Source: Clitoria ternatea (lineage: Eukaryota > Streptophyta > Magnoliopsida > Fabales > Fabaceae). From it: 64,000 nt of DNA. Positions 1 through 11,584 of the stretch are shown in pieces (position 1 is the first letter of the stretch; each line of letters begins with the position of its first letter). The stretch lies in the NCBI GenBank assembly GCA_037962975.1, contig CM075670.1, positions 147,068,501 to 147,132,500 of the forward strand, in the 5' to 3' direction. The notes below the pieces were generated by a model. It was not told the DNA's origin and searched no databases. It saw nothing but the letters and a program-made list of their open reading frames with translations. The position numbers were made by a program, and so were the translations under genes.

Positions 1-49
1 TGCATCACCTTTCATGAAATGTAATTATTATGGTTTTAAAGAACATAGT
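1..49 (+). pseudogene. Sirevirus copy A, gag zinc-knuckle fragment (5' side of the insertion)
   Basis: These bases match the region at 53044-53092 of Sirevirus copy B, where the frame reads the CCHC knuckle CNYCGFKGHSASNC. The match stops at 49 and resumes at 7463, so an insertion split the codons of the knuckle. ATAGT at 45-49 is repeated at 7463-7467 as the target-site duplication. The rest of the gag gene lies left of the window. Confidence 0.85.
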
Positions 50-282
50 TGATGATGCATGATTTAGCCTTAATTCCTTGCTTTAAATGTGTATAATTTG
101 CCATTGCTAATTGTGTAATATTATGCATTTTAACATATTTTCATAATTCAAGCTTTATTTAATATTAACTGAATTAGGCGATAATCTTTAAATGAAATAA
201 TAAATCTTACTTGATTTCCTTTATATTGTAGTGAATAATTGAGGTTGCAATTGGGAAATCATAAAATTGAGCATCAGGTCTG

Positions 283-633
283 ACGCGTAGCGCTGGTACC
301 ACGCGTAGCGTGGAAGCAAATTCGCAACACTGACGCTCAGCGTCAAGCCCACGCGTAGCGTCAACAGTGACGAGGATCCCATTAACAGGCTGTATGCAAC
401 TTTAGAAGTGGGGGATTTATTTATATTAAAACACTTATTGGCCAATCCATTACAGACATACGGCACTATCTCAGTGGGGAACATGCAGCACAAGTGTCCA
501 AGCATTATTGAAGAATTATTGGATGAAATAATGTATTCTGAGTCAGAAACCCTCATGCGTAGCCTCAAAACTACGCGTAGCGTGGAAGCAGATTCGCAAC
601 GCTGACGCGTAGCGTCCTGCTGACGCTGTGCGT
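283..633 (+). repeat. Array of ACGCGTAGCG palindrome-like motifs in LTR U3
   Basis: Motif copies (10-bp core) start at 283, 301, 333 and 351, and again at 555, 573, 605 and 623. Each cluster has the same 18-32-18 spacing, and the clusters are offset by 272 bp. Individual copies extend to near-perfect palindromes such as TGACGCTCAGCGTCA. The second cluster ends about 30 bp before the TATA box. The 3' LTR keeps the first cluster but has lost part of the second by an indel near 6412-6430. Confidence 0.85.
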
Positions 634-662
634 CAGCAGGAGACCTTTACCTTTGCTTTCAC

Positions 663-670
663 TATAAATA
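663..670 (+). promoter_or_regulatory. TATA box of the 5' LTR
   Basis: TATAAATA lies just after the second motif cluster and is kept at 6461-6468 in the 3' LTR. Its place in the middle of the LTR, followed by a pyrimidine-rich leader, fits the U3/R promoter of an Athila-type LTR. Confidence 0.7.
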
Positions 671-1667
671 GGACCATTGCCAAAGGATTCAAACACACCT
701 GAATTCACGTTTTCTCTCTTTTCTCTCTTTGTTTCTATAAGCATCAGAGGAAGGCACAAAGCCTCCTCCTCTCTTCTTCCCCCTCTTTGCTCCATTCCGG
801 GTTAGTTTCTTTTCTTTGTAGTTATTATGGAGGGCTAAAACCCTAGATTGATTTTCTTGGAGAATATTGTAATGTAATTTTGAGGTCATTATTTTTAATA
901 TAGTATGTTTTCGTTATTGTTATTTCTTCATAATCTTACTCTGCTTATTTAATTCCATTTTGTTTAATTAAATTTGTATGCTTAATCGGTTTAATTATTC
1001 AAATGGAATAAAATAAGATTTTAAATTAGAATGGATTAAGGAAATATGCATGCTTAATGAATATTTTCATAATCACTTTTAATAATTATGGTTTGCTTAA
1101 TTCCATAATTTGAGAATAGATTATGTATATAGGCGATGTTCTTATGTATGCTCAATAATTCCTAGATTTTACGATCTTGACTCCTTTTGCTTAATTAAGA
1201 TGCTTGATTAAAATATTCATTTTTAAATGAAAGTAAAGGAATTGTGAATTGAAAAAGACGCTTAGTTGATTAATTCGAATTGAGCTAAGAAATTGACAGT
1301 AATGAAAGTATACAAATTATCTTTAGTGAACCAAGGATAAATTTATTTACAATACTCCAAGAAAATCAATCGCTTGTTAATTATTGTTTTAAATCCTATA
1401 TTTACTTTGTTTTAATTTTAATTGTGATAACAAAACCAATCAACCCCCCCCCCCAATTTTATGTTTGTTGAACTTATGTTTGTAAAAAATTTAGTTATTG
1501 AGTTTTTATTTTTAATTGTTAAAAATTAGTTTAAGACTTGATTTTTCCTAAATTTTTATGTTGATCCGTGAGAGAACGACCTAGGTTGACACCCTAGTAC
1601 TACATTAATTAATTTTAATGTACTAATTTGACGAAATAACGACTGTAAAAATACACACGTCAAATTT

Positions 1668-1685
1668 TGGCACCGCAGCCGGGGA
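1668..1685 (+). other. Primer binding site, tRNA-Asp-like
   Basis: TGGCACCGCAGCCGGGGA begins five bases after the LTR end. It resembles the TGGCGCCGTTGCCGGGGA site that Athila/Calypso elements use (complementary to the 3' end of tRNA-Asp), with three or four differences. Confidence 0.75.
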
Positions 1686-1839
1686 TCAACGATCTTTAGG
1701 AAAAACTTTTGTTTTAAATTAATTTTTTTTTTTAAATTGAAAAAAAAAATCTTCTTTTGTTTGTTTGTTTGTTTTATTTCTTTTGCATGATTTAGGATTT
1801 TGATGATTTATTGCTCATGATGATCAAATATCTTGTTGT

Positions 1840-4551
1840 ATGCTATGTATGACTAGAAGAACTTTTGAGCATTTATATTCATTTGATCCTGAAATTGAAA
1901 GAACTTTTCATAGGTTAATTAGAGAAGCTAGATTTAATAATAACTTTGTTGATATTGATAGTGATAGTATTTTTTCTGAATCTGTTGAAAGTACTACTGC
2001 TAGTTTTTCTGATATGGCTGAACCTCGTGAGAGAACTCTTAGAGAACTAGCTGCTCCTGAATTCACTTACGAAAGTTTGTGTATTCAATATCCTGATGAG
2101 GATGTCCCTTTTATTCTTAAGACCGGACTTATACACTTGTTGCCTAAGTTTCATGGTCTTGCGGGTGAAGATCCGCACAAACACCTCAAAGAATTCTACA
2201 TTGTGTGCTCCACAATGAAACCCCAAAACGTTCAAGAAGACCATGTCTATCTTAAAGCGTTTCCTCATTCTTTAGAGGGTGTTGCTAAGGGTTGGTTGTA
2301 CTACCTTGCTCCAAGATCAATCACAAGTTGGAATGACTTAAAGAAAATGTTCTTGGAAAAATTCTTTCCTGCCTCTAGAACAACTGCAATCCGTAAAGAT
2401 ATATCTGGCATTAGGCAACTCTCTGGAGAAAGTCTTTATGAGTATTGGGAGAGATTCAAGAAACTCTGTGCAAGTTGCCCTCACCACCAAATTTCTGAAC
2501 AACTTCTTCTTCAGTACTTCTATGAAGGTCTGCACCACGTTGATCGCAACATGATTGATGCGGCAAGTGGAGGAGCTTTAGGAGACATGACTGCTGCTGA
2601 AGCAAGAAACTTGATTGAGAAGATGGCATCTAACTCTCAACAATTTAGTGTGAGAAATGATTCTTTCAAACCCATGTTTGATTCTAATTCTAGTTCATCT
2701 GGAATTAAATTGGAGAGCAAACTTGATGCTCTCACCACTCTGGTCACACAATTGGCAGTAAATCAAAAATCCATGACTGCTAAAGTATGTGGCATCTGCT
2801 CTTCACAAGAGCACCCCACTGATTGTTGTCCTTCTCTACAAGAAAAGGATAATAATAATCCCCAAGTTTATGCAGCTAACATCTACCATGATAGACCTCC
2901 ACCTCCACAAAACCATGACCTTTCCACCAACAAATACAATCCAGGTTGGAGGAACCATCCAAATTTGAGATGGGGAAACCAACAACAAAATCCCCAACCC
3001 CCATTTCAAAACAATACACTAACCTTCCAAAGAACTACACCTCAACCATCCATAAGTGGCCCTTCTTTGGAGGATCTGGTGAAACAAATGGCTGCACAGA
3101 ACTTAGAGTATAAACAGAGGAATGATGCTACCATCCAGAGTTTAAGTAACCAAATTGGGCAATTGGCTTCATCATTAAGCCAATTACAATCTCAGAACTC
3201 TGATAAGTTACCATCTCAACCAGCTGCTAATCCAAGAAATGTGAGCGCAATTCAGTTAAGATCAGGTAAGAACCTTGAATTACCCATACCCAAGGAACCT
3301 GAGAAACAAACAGATGTGCCCACAACAGTTGAGAATGATGTACCCTCTTCAAGCTCAAGAAAGTCTGAGATACAACCACCCCAAATCCCATCTCGTATCC
3401 CTCTTCCATTCCCACCTAAAGCAATTACAAGTAAGATGGAAGAAGTGGACAAAAAAATTTTGGATACTTTCAGGAAAGTGGAAGTGAATATACCTCTTCT
3501 CGATGCAATCAAGCAAATTCCCAAGTATGCCAAATTTCTGAAGGAGTTGTGTACTCACAAGAGGAGACTCAAAGGTAATGAAAGGATAAGCATGGGAAGA
3601 AATGTATCTGCACTGCTTAGTAAAGAAGTTTCAAATATCCCTGAGAAATGCAAGGATCCAGGTACGTTTTCTATACCTTGTATAATAGGCAATAACAAAT
3701 TTGAAAATTGCACGTTAGATTTAGGAGCTTCAATAAATGTTATGCCTATGTCTGTTTTCAAATCATTGTCTCTTGGAAATTTACAACCTACTGGTGTAGT
3801 AATTCAGCTAGCCAATAGGAGCACTGCTTACCCTGCTGGAGTTATAGAAGATGTTTTGGTTCAGGTAGAACAACTTGTTTTCCCTGCTGACTTTTTCGTA
3901 CTTGATATGGAAGAAGGTATGCCTCAAATTCCTGTTCCTATCATTTTGGGAAGACCATTTTTGAAAACAGCCCGAACTATAATTGATGTCCATGCTGGAA
4001 CCCTTTCTATGGAATTTGGTGACACTAAGGTAAGATTTAACATTCTAGATGCCATGAAACACCCTTCTGAAAATCATTCTATTTTCCAAATTGACATTAT
4101 TGATGAACTAGCTTTTGAACATTTTTCTGATGTTGATTTGGAATGCATAGATGATTCATACAGTTGTTTTGCATGCAATAATTCTGAGAATTGTGATATT
4201 TGTGCTGAAATTGACAAATACATAACTGCTGATTTAGAGTCTATAGAAATACCTATTCTAAATGCAGATTTTCAAGAAGACTCTAACAAAATTTTTGAGG
4301 TGCAAGAATCCAAATCTGCTTTGTTAGTTCCATCTACTTTGCAGGCACCTAATCTGGAGCTAAATTTCTTACTTGAAAACCTCAAGTATTCATACTTGGG
4401 AAATGATGAGGAGCTTCCGGTGATAATCTTTACTTCTCTTGATGAAAATCAAGAAGAGAAATTGCTGCAAGATTTGGAAAGGCACAAGAAGGCTAGACCA
4501 CTATCCAATATGCTTCAAAAGGATGTGGTATTTGAGTTTGATCCACCTTGA
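1840..4551 (+). CDS. Gag-protease polyprotein of an Athila-type element, RT domain lost
   Basis: An uninterrupted 903-residue ORF, remarkable in this decayed setting. Residues about 80-240 form the plant Athila-type gag core (RELAAPEFTYES near 68; GWLYYLAP near 150; EYWERFKKLC near 205). A CX2CX4HX4C knuckle (CGICSSQEHPTDCC) lies near 317-330. A proline- and glutamine-rich linker follows. The aspartic protease carries DLGAS at 627-631 and ILGRPF near 705. The C-terminus ends in the linker that normally precedes RT; around residue 883 (nt about 4488) the text switches to sequence resembling the RT/RNase H boundary (RPLSNMLQKDV) and stops at 4551. The protein would build particles and cleave itself but could not copy RNA. 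Met 4 (nt 1849) is an equally likely start. Gag-protease identity is firm; current expression is unknown. Confidence 0.9.
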   Translation: MLCMTRRTFEHLYSFDPEIERTFHRLIREARFNNNFVDIDSDSIFSESVESTTASFSDMAEPRERTLRELAAPEFTYESLCIQYPDEDVPFILKTGLIHLLPKFHGLAGEDPHKHLKEFYIVCSTMKPQNVQEDHVYLKAFPHSLEGVAKGWLYYLAPRSITSWNDLKKMFLEKFFPASRTTAIRKDISGIRQLSGESLYEYWERFKKLCASCPHHQISEQLLLQYFYEGLHHVDRNMIDAASGGALGDMTAAEARNLIEKMASNSQQFSVRNDSFKPMFDSNSSSSGIKLESKLDALTTLVTQLAVNQKSMTAKVCGICSSQEHPTDCCPSLQEKDNNNPQVYAANIYHDRPPPPQNHDLSTNKYNPGWRNHPNLRWGNQQQNPQPPFQNNTLTFQRTTPQPSISGPSLEDLVKQMAAQNLEYKQRNDATIQSLSNQIGQLASSLSQLQSQNSDKLPSQPAANPRNVSAIQLRSGKNLELPIPKEPEKQTDVPTTVENDVPSSSSRKSEIQPPQIPSRIPLPFPPKAITSKMEEVDKKILDTFRKVEVNIPLLDAIKQIPKYAKFLKELCTHKRRLKGNERISMGRNVSALLSKEVSNIPEKCKDPGTFSIPCIIGNNKFENCTLDLGASINVMPMSVFKSLSLGNLQPTGVVIQLANRSTAYPAGVIEDVLVQVEQLVFPADFFVLDMEEGMPQIPVPIILGRPFLKTARTIIDVHAGTLSMEFGDTKVRFNILDAMKHPSENHSIFQIDIIDELAFEHFSDVDLECIDDSYSCFACNNSENCDICAEIDKYITADLESIEIPILNADFQEDSNKIFEVQESKSALLVPSTLQAPNLELNFLLENLKYSYLGNDEELPVIIFTSLDENQEEKLLQDLERHKKARPLSNMLQKDVVFEFDPP

Positions 4552-5864
4552 GGGAGTTTTTCTTACCCATCTCTTTACTTTTTCATTATATTGTCTATTT
4601 TGTATGCTCTGTCTTACATTGAGGACAATGTATGATTTAAGTGTGGGGGTGGGATCCTTTATGTGTTGTTGTGTGATTAAATTTTATGTGCTTTTATTAA
4701 AAAAAAAAAAAAGATTTTGTGTGTGTTTTTGTTTTAAAAAGGCATATTTTATTGGAATTTTAAGATATGCATGAGTAACAAGTAAATTCTTTCATGTCTG
4801 ATATGAGCTTAATGATATGTTATAATTTGAACTCAAGCAATTTTGGTATGATGAGAATGACATGATAATTGATAGATGATCATTTATGATAGAATTATAC
4901 CTTGTGAGATTTTTGAGCCTTTAAATTTGATGGATCACTTTAAACCATCTTAATCCTTTCATGTGTGATTAATTCCTGAAAGCTTACATCTTAATTTTTT
5001 GTCTTGTTTCTTGATGATACTTGAAACTCATATGAATGTATTTGAAATGATACAGGCATTTTGTTCAATTAAGCCACTAAGCCACTAAGCCAGATAAGCC
5101 TACCATGAATAAATTATCTCTTGCTAGCCATTTTGAGCCTATTTAACTATTTCCTTGTTGCAGCTCAAATAAGCCATGGATAAAAAAACCAAAAATATAC
5201 CTACCTTAAGGAATATATTGGAGCTTTGGAATCAAGTCAAAAACAGGCATTCAAATAAGTGTGGGGGTGTGCAAAAAGGAATTGTAACTCTGGTTCCAAG
5301 AGTTATGCAATCTCATTAAAAAACAATTATGATTGCGACCTAATATCATACAATAAATGTTTTACCCTCACTGTTTGCCAGTTAAATTAATTGCTTCATC
5401 ATTCTTTTTGGTATTTAAAAAAAAAAAATTTTTGTATCCATTTTAACCTTGGCCACATTACAACCCTACAAAGCCCTGTTGATCTATACATGCATTTAAG
5501 TTGATTGTGGAATTGAGAAACTTGCCAAATTTTTAGACTGTCTATTTTTCAGGAAATGTTTTGAGAGTATACACAAACCTTAAACACTTGAGAGTTGAGA
5601 GTATGTCTTGTGAGGTTCTATCACTGATGATTTTCTTTTCAGTTTAATTTAATTTTCACATGCCTAAGTGTTTGAATGATTTTTATATATATATTGATGC
5701 TCTGTATCTTGCATGTTGAATAACTCTTGTTTTTCTGTATATTCCTAAGATTCCATGCCAATTCTGTGTGTTGTTATTTTCAACTTAATGTTTTTCATAA
5801 ATTGTGATACTTGTTTTTATTTTGATTTTGCCCGGGAGTGCAAAAGAATAAGTGTGGGAGTATT
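4552..5864 (+). other. 3' non-coding region with three G-rich polypurine-like tracts
   Basis: No coding sequence is visible. Three copies of an AAGTGTGGG(G/A)G tract occur near 4638, 5255 and 5849; the last sits immediately before the 3' LTR at 5865 and is the likely plus-strand primer. In complete Athila elements this zone follows pol and env, so pol and env have been deleted between the gag-protease ORF and this zone. Confidence 0.7.
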
Positions 5865-7462
5865 TGATGATGCATGATTTAGCCTTAATTCCTTGCTTTA
5901 AATGTGTATAATTTGCCATTGCTAATTGTGTAATATTATGCATTTTAACACATTTTCATAATTCAAGCTTTATTTAATATTAACTGAATTAGGCGATAAT
6001 CTTTAAATAAAATAATAAATCTTACTTGATTTCCTTTATATTGTAGTGAATAATTGAGGTTGCAATTGGGAAATCATAAAATTGAGCATCAGGTCTGACG
6101 TGTAGCGCTAGTACCACGCGTAGCGTGGAAGCAAATTCGCAACACTGACGCTCAGCGTCAAGCCCACGCGTAGCGTCAACAGTGACGAGGATCCCATTAA
6201 CAGGCTGTATGCAACTTCAGAAGTGGGGGATTTATTTATATTAAAACACTTATTGGCCAATCCATTACAGACATACGACACTATCTCAGTGGGGAACATG
6301 CAGCACAAGTGTCCAAGCATTATTGAAGAATTATTGGATGAAATAATGTATTCTGAGTCAGAAACCCTCACGCGTAGCCTCAAAACTACACGTAGCGTGG
6401 AAGCAGATTCGCAAGCAGATTCGCACAGCGTCAGCAGGAGACCTTTACCTTTGCTTTCACTATAAATAGGACCATTGCCAAAGGCTTCAAACACACCTGA
6501 ATTCACGTTTTCTCTCTTTTCTCTCTTTGTTTCTATAAGCATCAGAGGAAGGCACAAAGCCTCCTCCTCTCTTCTTCCCCCTCTTTGCTCCATTCCGGGT
6601 TAGTTTCTTTTCTTTGTAGTTATTATGGAGGGCTAAAACCCTAGATTGATTTTCTTGGAGAATATTGTAATGTAATTTTGAGGTCATTATTTTTAATATA
6701 GTATGTTTTCGTTATTGTTATTTCTTCATAATCTTACTCTGCTTATTTAATTCCATTTTGTTTAATTAAATTTGTATGCTTAATCGGTTTAATTATTCAA
6801 ATGGAATAAAATAAGATTTTAAATTAGAATGGATTAAGGAAATATGCATGCTTAATGAATATTTTCATAATCACTTTTAATAATTATGGTTTGCTTAATT
6901 CCATAATTTGAGAATAGATTATGTATATAGGCGATGTTCTTATGTATGCTCAATAATTCCTAGATTTTACGATCTTGACTCCTTTTGCTTAATTAGGATG
7001 CTTGATTAAAATATTCATTTTTAAATGAAAGTAAAGGAATTGTGAATTGAAAAAGACGCTTAGTTGATTAATTCAAATTGAGCTAAGAAATTGACAGTAA
7101 TGAAAGTATACAAATTATCTTTAGTGAACCAAGGATAAATTTATTTACAATACTCCAAGAAAATCAATCGCTTGTTAATTATTGTTTTAAATCCTATATT
7201 TACTTTGTTTTAATTTTAATTGTGATAACAAAACCAATCAACCCCCCCCCCCCCAATTTTATGTTTGTTGAACTTATGTTTGTAAAAATTTTAGTTATTG
7301 AGTTTTTATTTTTAATTGTTAAAAATTAGTTTAAGACTTGATTTTTCCTAAATTTTTGTGTTGATCCGTGAGAAAACGACCTAGGTTGACACCCTAGTAC
7401 TACATTAATTAATTTTAATGTACTAATTTGACGGAATAACGACTGTAAAAATACACACGTCA
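5865..7462 (+). repeat. 3' LTR of the gag-protease element
   Basis: 1598 bp, almost identical to 50-1662. The clearest difference is around 6412-6430, where part of the second ACGCGTAGCG cluster is missing and a short AGCAGATTCGCA duplication is present. TATAAATA is at 6461-6468. Confidence 0.93.
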
Positions 7463-7596
7463 ATAGTGCATCTAATTGTAATATTAGAAAATTAGGGCCA
7501 AAGGTTATGAGAAAAGTATGGGTTTCTAAAGGAACATTACCTCAAACTAACCTACAAGGACCCAATATAAAATGGGTACCAAGATCTCTAACTTGA
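7463..7596 (+). pseudogene. Sirevirus copy A, C-terminal end of gag
   Basis: The frame resumes after the insertion with the last part of the second zinc knuckle and ends KWVPRSLT at a TGA (7594-7596), matching the end of gag in copy B at 53219-53221. The first five bases are the duplicated ATAGT. Confidence 0.8.
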
Positions 7597-10500
7597 CCTA
7601 TTTTGTAGGTATGATTTAAAGCAAGTAACACCCATTGGTATTTGGATAGTGGGTGTTTAAAACACATGACGGGAGACAAAAGTAAGTTCATATCATTTAC
7701 TCCATGAAATAAACGTTTCGTCACATATGGAGATAACACGAAGGGAAGAATTCTAGGAATCGGGAATGTTGGTAAAAACCGTTCCACTTCTATAAATGAT
7801 GTATTATATGTTGAGGGACTTAAACATAACTTGCTTAGCATTAGTCAATTATGTGATAAGGGCTATAAAATTATTTTTGAATCAAACTGTTGCATAATTG
7901 ATAATAAGCTAGATAAGGAAACAAAATTCGTTGGTCAAAGAGTTGATAATATTTATATGATTAATCTTGATTGTCTTGCTTCAAATGATGTGCAATGCTT
8001 CATAACTAAAGAGGATGAAACATGGCTATGGCATAAAAGAATTCCTCGCATTCATGTAGACCATTTAAATAAACTTATTTCGAAAGATTTAGTAATTGGT
8101 TTACTAAAATTAAAATTTGAAAATAAATTTTGTGACGCATGTCAAAAGGGAAAACAAGTAAAGGTTTCTTTTCAAGCAAAAAATGTCGTTTCAACAAATA
8201 GACCTTTACAGCTTTTACACATGGATTTATTTAGACCTTAAAAAATTAAAAGTTTTGGTGGAAACTACTATGGTCTTGTGATTGTGGATGATTATTCTAG
8301 GTATACATGGACTTTGTTTCTTACTCATAAACATAAAGCATATCATGCATTTAAGAAACTTGCCAAGATCATCCAAAATGAACAAAATTTGAAAATAGCA
8401 TCCATTAGAACGGATCATGGGGGAGAATTCAAAAATCAATCTTTTGAAAAATTTTATGAAAAGTTTGCAATTGTACATAATTTTTGGCTCGAAGAACTCC
8501 ACAACAAAATGTAGTAGTTGAAAGGAAAAATTGATCTTTAGCGGAGCTCGTAAGAACTATGTTAAATGAAAGTAATATTTCGAAACATTTTTGGGCCAAT
8601 GCGGTAAATACCACTTATGATGTTATGAATCAATGTTTAATAAGGCCTATACTAAAGAAAACCCCCTATGAGCTTTATGAAGGAAGAAAACCAAATATTT
8701 CTTATTTTCATATATTTGGATGCAAATGCTTTGTTTTAAATAATGGAAAGGATAATCTCGGCAAATTCGATGCAAAATCTGATGAAGCAATATTCTTAGG
8801 TTATTCATCTACTAGTAAAGCATATCGACTCTTTAACAAACGAACATGTACAATTGAAGAATCTATACATGTCAAATTTGATGAACTTAACCAAAATCCT
8901 CTGAGAAAGGAAATTGATGATCTTGTAGGTACCTTCCAAGAAATGAACTTGGAAGATGAAGAAGAAAACAAAAATAAAGAAGATACATCACATAATGACC
9001 AACCTCAACAAAGGGAGTGGATCACCATGAAGAATCACCCTTTGGACAATATCATAGGTGAAATAACAAAAGGTGTAGGTACTCAAAACGCTATTAGAAA
9101 TGCATGCAATCACTTAGCCTTTGTATCACAAATAGAACCCAAAGATATAAATGAGGCTATTATTGATGAACATTGGATGTTGGCCATGCAAGAGGAATTG
9201 AATCAATTTAAAAGACATGAAGTTTGGGAACTTGTGCCAAAACCCAATGATCATTAAATAATAGGTACTAAATGGTTTTTAGAAACAAGCTAGATGAAAA
9301 TGGAATAATAACAAGAAATAAAGCTAGATTAGTTGCTAAGGGATACAATCTAGAAGAGAGAATAGATTATGAAGAAACGTATGCTCCTGTAGCTAGGTTA
9401 GAAGCCATAAGATTATTACTAGCTTTTTCTTGTTGCATGAACTTTAAGCTTTATCAAATGGATGTCAAAAGCGCTTTTCTAAACGGCTATATTCAAGAAG
9501 AAATTTATGTAGATCAACCTCCCGGTTTTGAAAATCACAAATTTCTAAACCATGTTTTTAAATTGAGAAAAGCTTTATATGGTTTGAAACAAACTCCAAG
9601 AGCTTGGTATGAAAGACTTAGTAAATTTCTTTTAGAAAATAATTTTGAAAGAGGAAAGGTTGATACTATACTATTTATAAAATGTAAAAACAATGGAATT
9701 CTTTGGGTACAAGTTTATGTTGATGACATAATATTCAGTGCTACTAACAAAATTCTTTGTCAAGAGTTTGCCAAGATTATGCAAGATGAATTCAAAATCC
9801 ATGATGAGAGAACTCACCTTCTTTCTTGGATTACAAATCAAACAAACAAATGAAGGGACTTTTATTAGTCAAATAAAATATTGCAAAGAACTACTCAAAA
9901 GGTTCGAAATGGATAAGGCAAACGAAATAGCTACACCTATGATTACATCTTGCTACTTAGACAAAGATGAGAAGGGTAAAGACGTTGAAATAACTAAATA
10001 CCAAGGTATGATAGGCTCTTTACTTTACTTAACAGCTAGTAAACCCGACATTATGTTTATTGTATGCATGTGTGCTAGATATCAAGCATGTCCTAAAGAA
10101 TCACATCTCACTGCCGTAAAAAGAATTTTGAAATATCTTGTGGGTATTCAAAATATTGGTTTATGGTATCCCAAAGGCATTGAATGTATTCTTGTAGGAT
10201 ATTCTAATTCTGACTTTATTGGTTATAAACTTGATAGAAAGAGTACTAGTGGCATATGTCATTTACTTGGTAGTTCCCTTGTTTCTTGGTATAGCAAGAA
10301 ACAAGTAAGTGTTGCTTTATCGACAGCTGAGGCAGAATATGTAGCAGCTGGCAGTTGTTGTGCTCAAATTCTTTGGATGAGACAACAACTTCTTGACTTT
10401 GGTGTTGTTTTAAACAAAGTGCCTATTAAATGTGATAACACTAGCGCCATAAATATATCCAAAAATCATGTGATGCACTCTAGGATTAAACATATTGAGA

Positions 10501-10658
10501 TAAGACATCATTTTATAAGAGACCATGTTTTGAAAGGATATTATGTTCTTGAATATGTTGAAACTTCAAAACAATTGGCGGATATTTTTAGAAAACCCCT
10601 TTTGAAAGAACGATTTATAAATATTAGAAGGGAATTAGGAATTTTGGAAATTGTTTAA
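7597..10658 (+). pseudogene. Sirevirus copy A pol: protease, integrase, RT and RNase H, broken
   Basis: Order is copia-type. The protease motif LDSGC lies near 7645; an in-frame TGA is at 7705-7707. The GAG-pre/HHCC integrase zinc region follows (about 8020-8160), then the integrase core. RT has YVDD at 9716-9727. RNase H ends the gene with DRKSTSG, AEAEYV and CDNTSAI. Breaks seen against copy B: TGA 7705, TAA at about 8239, a one-base loss near 8482, TGA near 8531, TAA near 9255, one-base losses near 9271 and 9802. The longest open pieces are 8559-9257, 9272-9853 and 9738-10658. Lineage: Ty1/copia Sirevirus (SIRE/Maximus), supported by the multiple G-rich tracts downstream. Confidence 0.9.
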
Positions 10659-11584
10659 TTGATTTTTATCACATTTTCTTACTCTTTGAACATAGTTTTG
10701 CAAATCCTTAACTTAAAGATTTTAACTCATCTCTTTCATAGAATTCTTATTTCTTTGAACATAGTGATTTACTTTGTGATATATGGTCGAATCTTTTCAT
10801 TGAAAAGCCAATCACATTTTTAATAATCATGTTAATGCACCATAAATCTCTTGTTTTATTGAGTTCCCAGGTAGCATCTATTTAATTAAAACATGTTTTT
10901 GACACAAGATAATCTCCTATGTACCACATGGATCTCAAAAACAAATGGAAAATGACCTTTGATTTTCTTGACTCTCTCGTGTAATAAAAATCATTGGCAA
11001 ATTGCAAAATTTTAATCCTTGTATAACTTCTCACAAAACACCCATGAGACATTGCTTAGCCAAAAAGAATAAAGAACATCATTATGCTTGCTTACTCTGT
11101 TATATATGTTGCATGTTTAAGGGGAGCTTTATATGCAAATGGTATTTATCTCTATAAAATGTATCTGTCTTAAAATGGTATATATTCTTAAATGTTTTTG
11201 ATGATGCCAAAGGGGGAGAAAATAAATATATACATTCTAAGTGGCATAAAGTATCTTACAAAGGGAGAGAGAATATCATGATGTTATAATGCTATCTATT
11301 AAATGATTAAGGGGGAGATAAAATCTAGAATCAACATCTATATCTATCCTTGTTGAAATTGCATAATTAAGGGGGAGCTTTACAATAATTTCTTTACAAC
11401 AGGTGATATCCAATTACATGTGTAAATGACAAAGTGGTATCCAATTATATGTATGACATATGTATAATATGTGGTATTAAATTATATGTGAAAGGGGGAG
11501 TAATTTATGCCATGTATATGAATTGTTATGAAACTAACACCCCGCGAGATGAACATTTGTTGTCATCATCAAAAAAGGGGAGAA
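10659..11584 (+). other. Sirevirus copy A 3' untranslated region with multiple polypurine tracts
   Basis: Non-coding. AAGGGGAG or AAGGGGGAG tracts occur at about 11119, 11209, 11309, 11369, 11491 and 11571-11584; the last abuts the 3' LTR. Repeated polypurine tracts before the 3' LTR are a known hallmark of Sireviruses. Confidence 0.85.

Larger units (their letters stand above)
50..1662 (+). repeat. 5' LTR of the gag-protease element
   Basis: 1613 bp, TGATGATGCATGATT...ACACACGTCA, nearly identical to 5865-7462. It holds two clusters of ACGCGTAGCG-type motifs (283-361 and 555-633), a TATA box at 663-670 and a C-homopolymer near 1445. A tract at 219-230 resembling a splice acceptor (TATATTGTAG) precedes the first motif cluster; the LTRs starting at 15835 and ending at 50045 have a similar tract in the same relative place. 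Confidence 0.93.
50..7462 (+). mobile_element. Non-autonomous Athila-type LTR element with gag-protease only (TR-GAG type)
   Basis: A complete insertion: 5' LTR 50-1662, primer site, one long ORF (1840-4551), non-coding 3' region with G-rich tracts, 3' LTR 5865-7462, and a perfect 5-bp duplication ATAGT (45-49 and 7463-7467). LTRs begin TG and end CA. By eye I count about 15 substitutions between the LTRs over roughly 1590 aligned bases, mostly transitions, plus one indel region, so the insertion is recent. There is no reverse transcriptase, RNase H or integrase, so it must have moved using enzymes of a related element. Elements with LTRs and only a gag region are known in plants as TR-GAG; the Athila assignment rests on the gag, the DLGAS protease and the tRNA-Asp-like primer site. 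Confidence 0.9.

Noticed and set aside
1668..1685. tRNA-related sequence at the primer sites (also 29197, 46662, 51512 and 59754)
   Set aside because: Only 12-18 bases complementary to tRNA 3' ends; no tRNA gene fold is present.
6108..6593. 161-codon minus-strand frame in the 3' LTR of the gag-protease element
   Set aside because: Antisense to the LTR; the frame is broken in the 5' LTR by a few bases, and no domain is seen.
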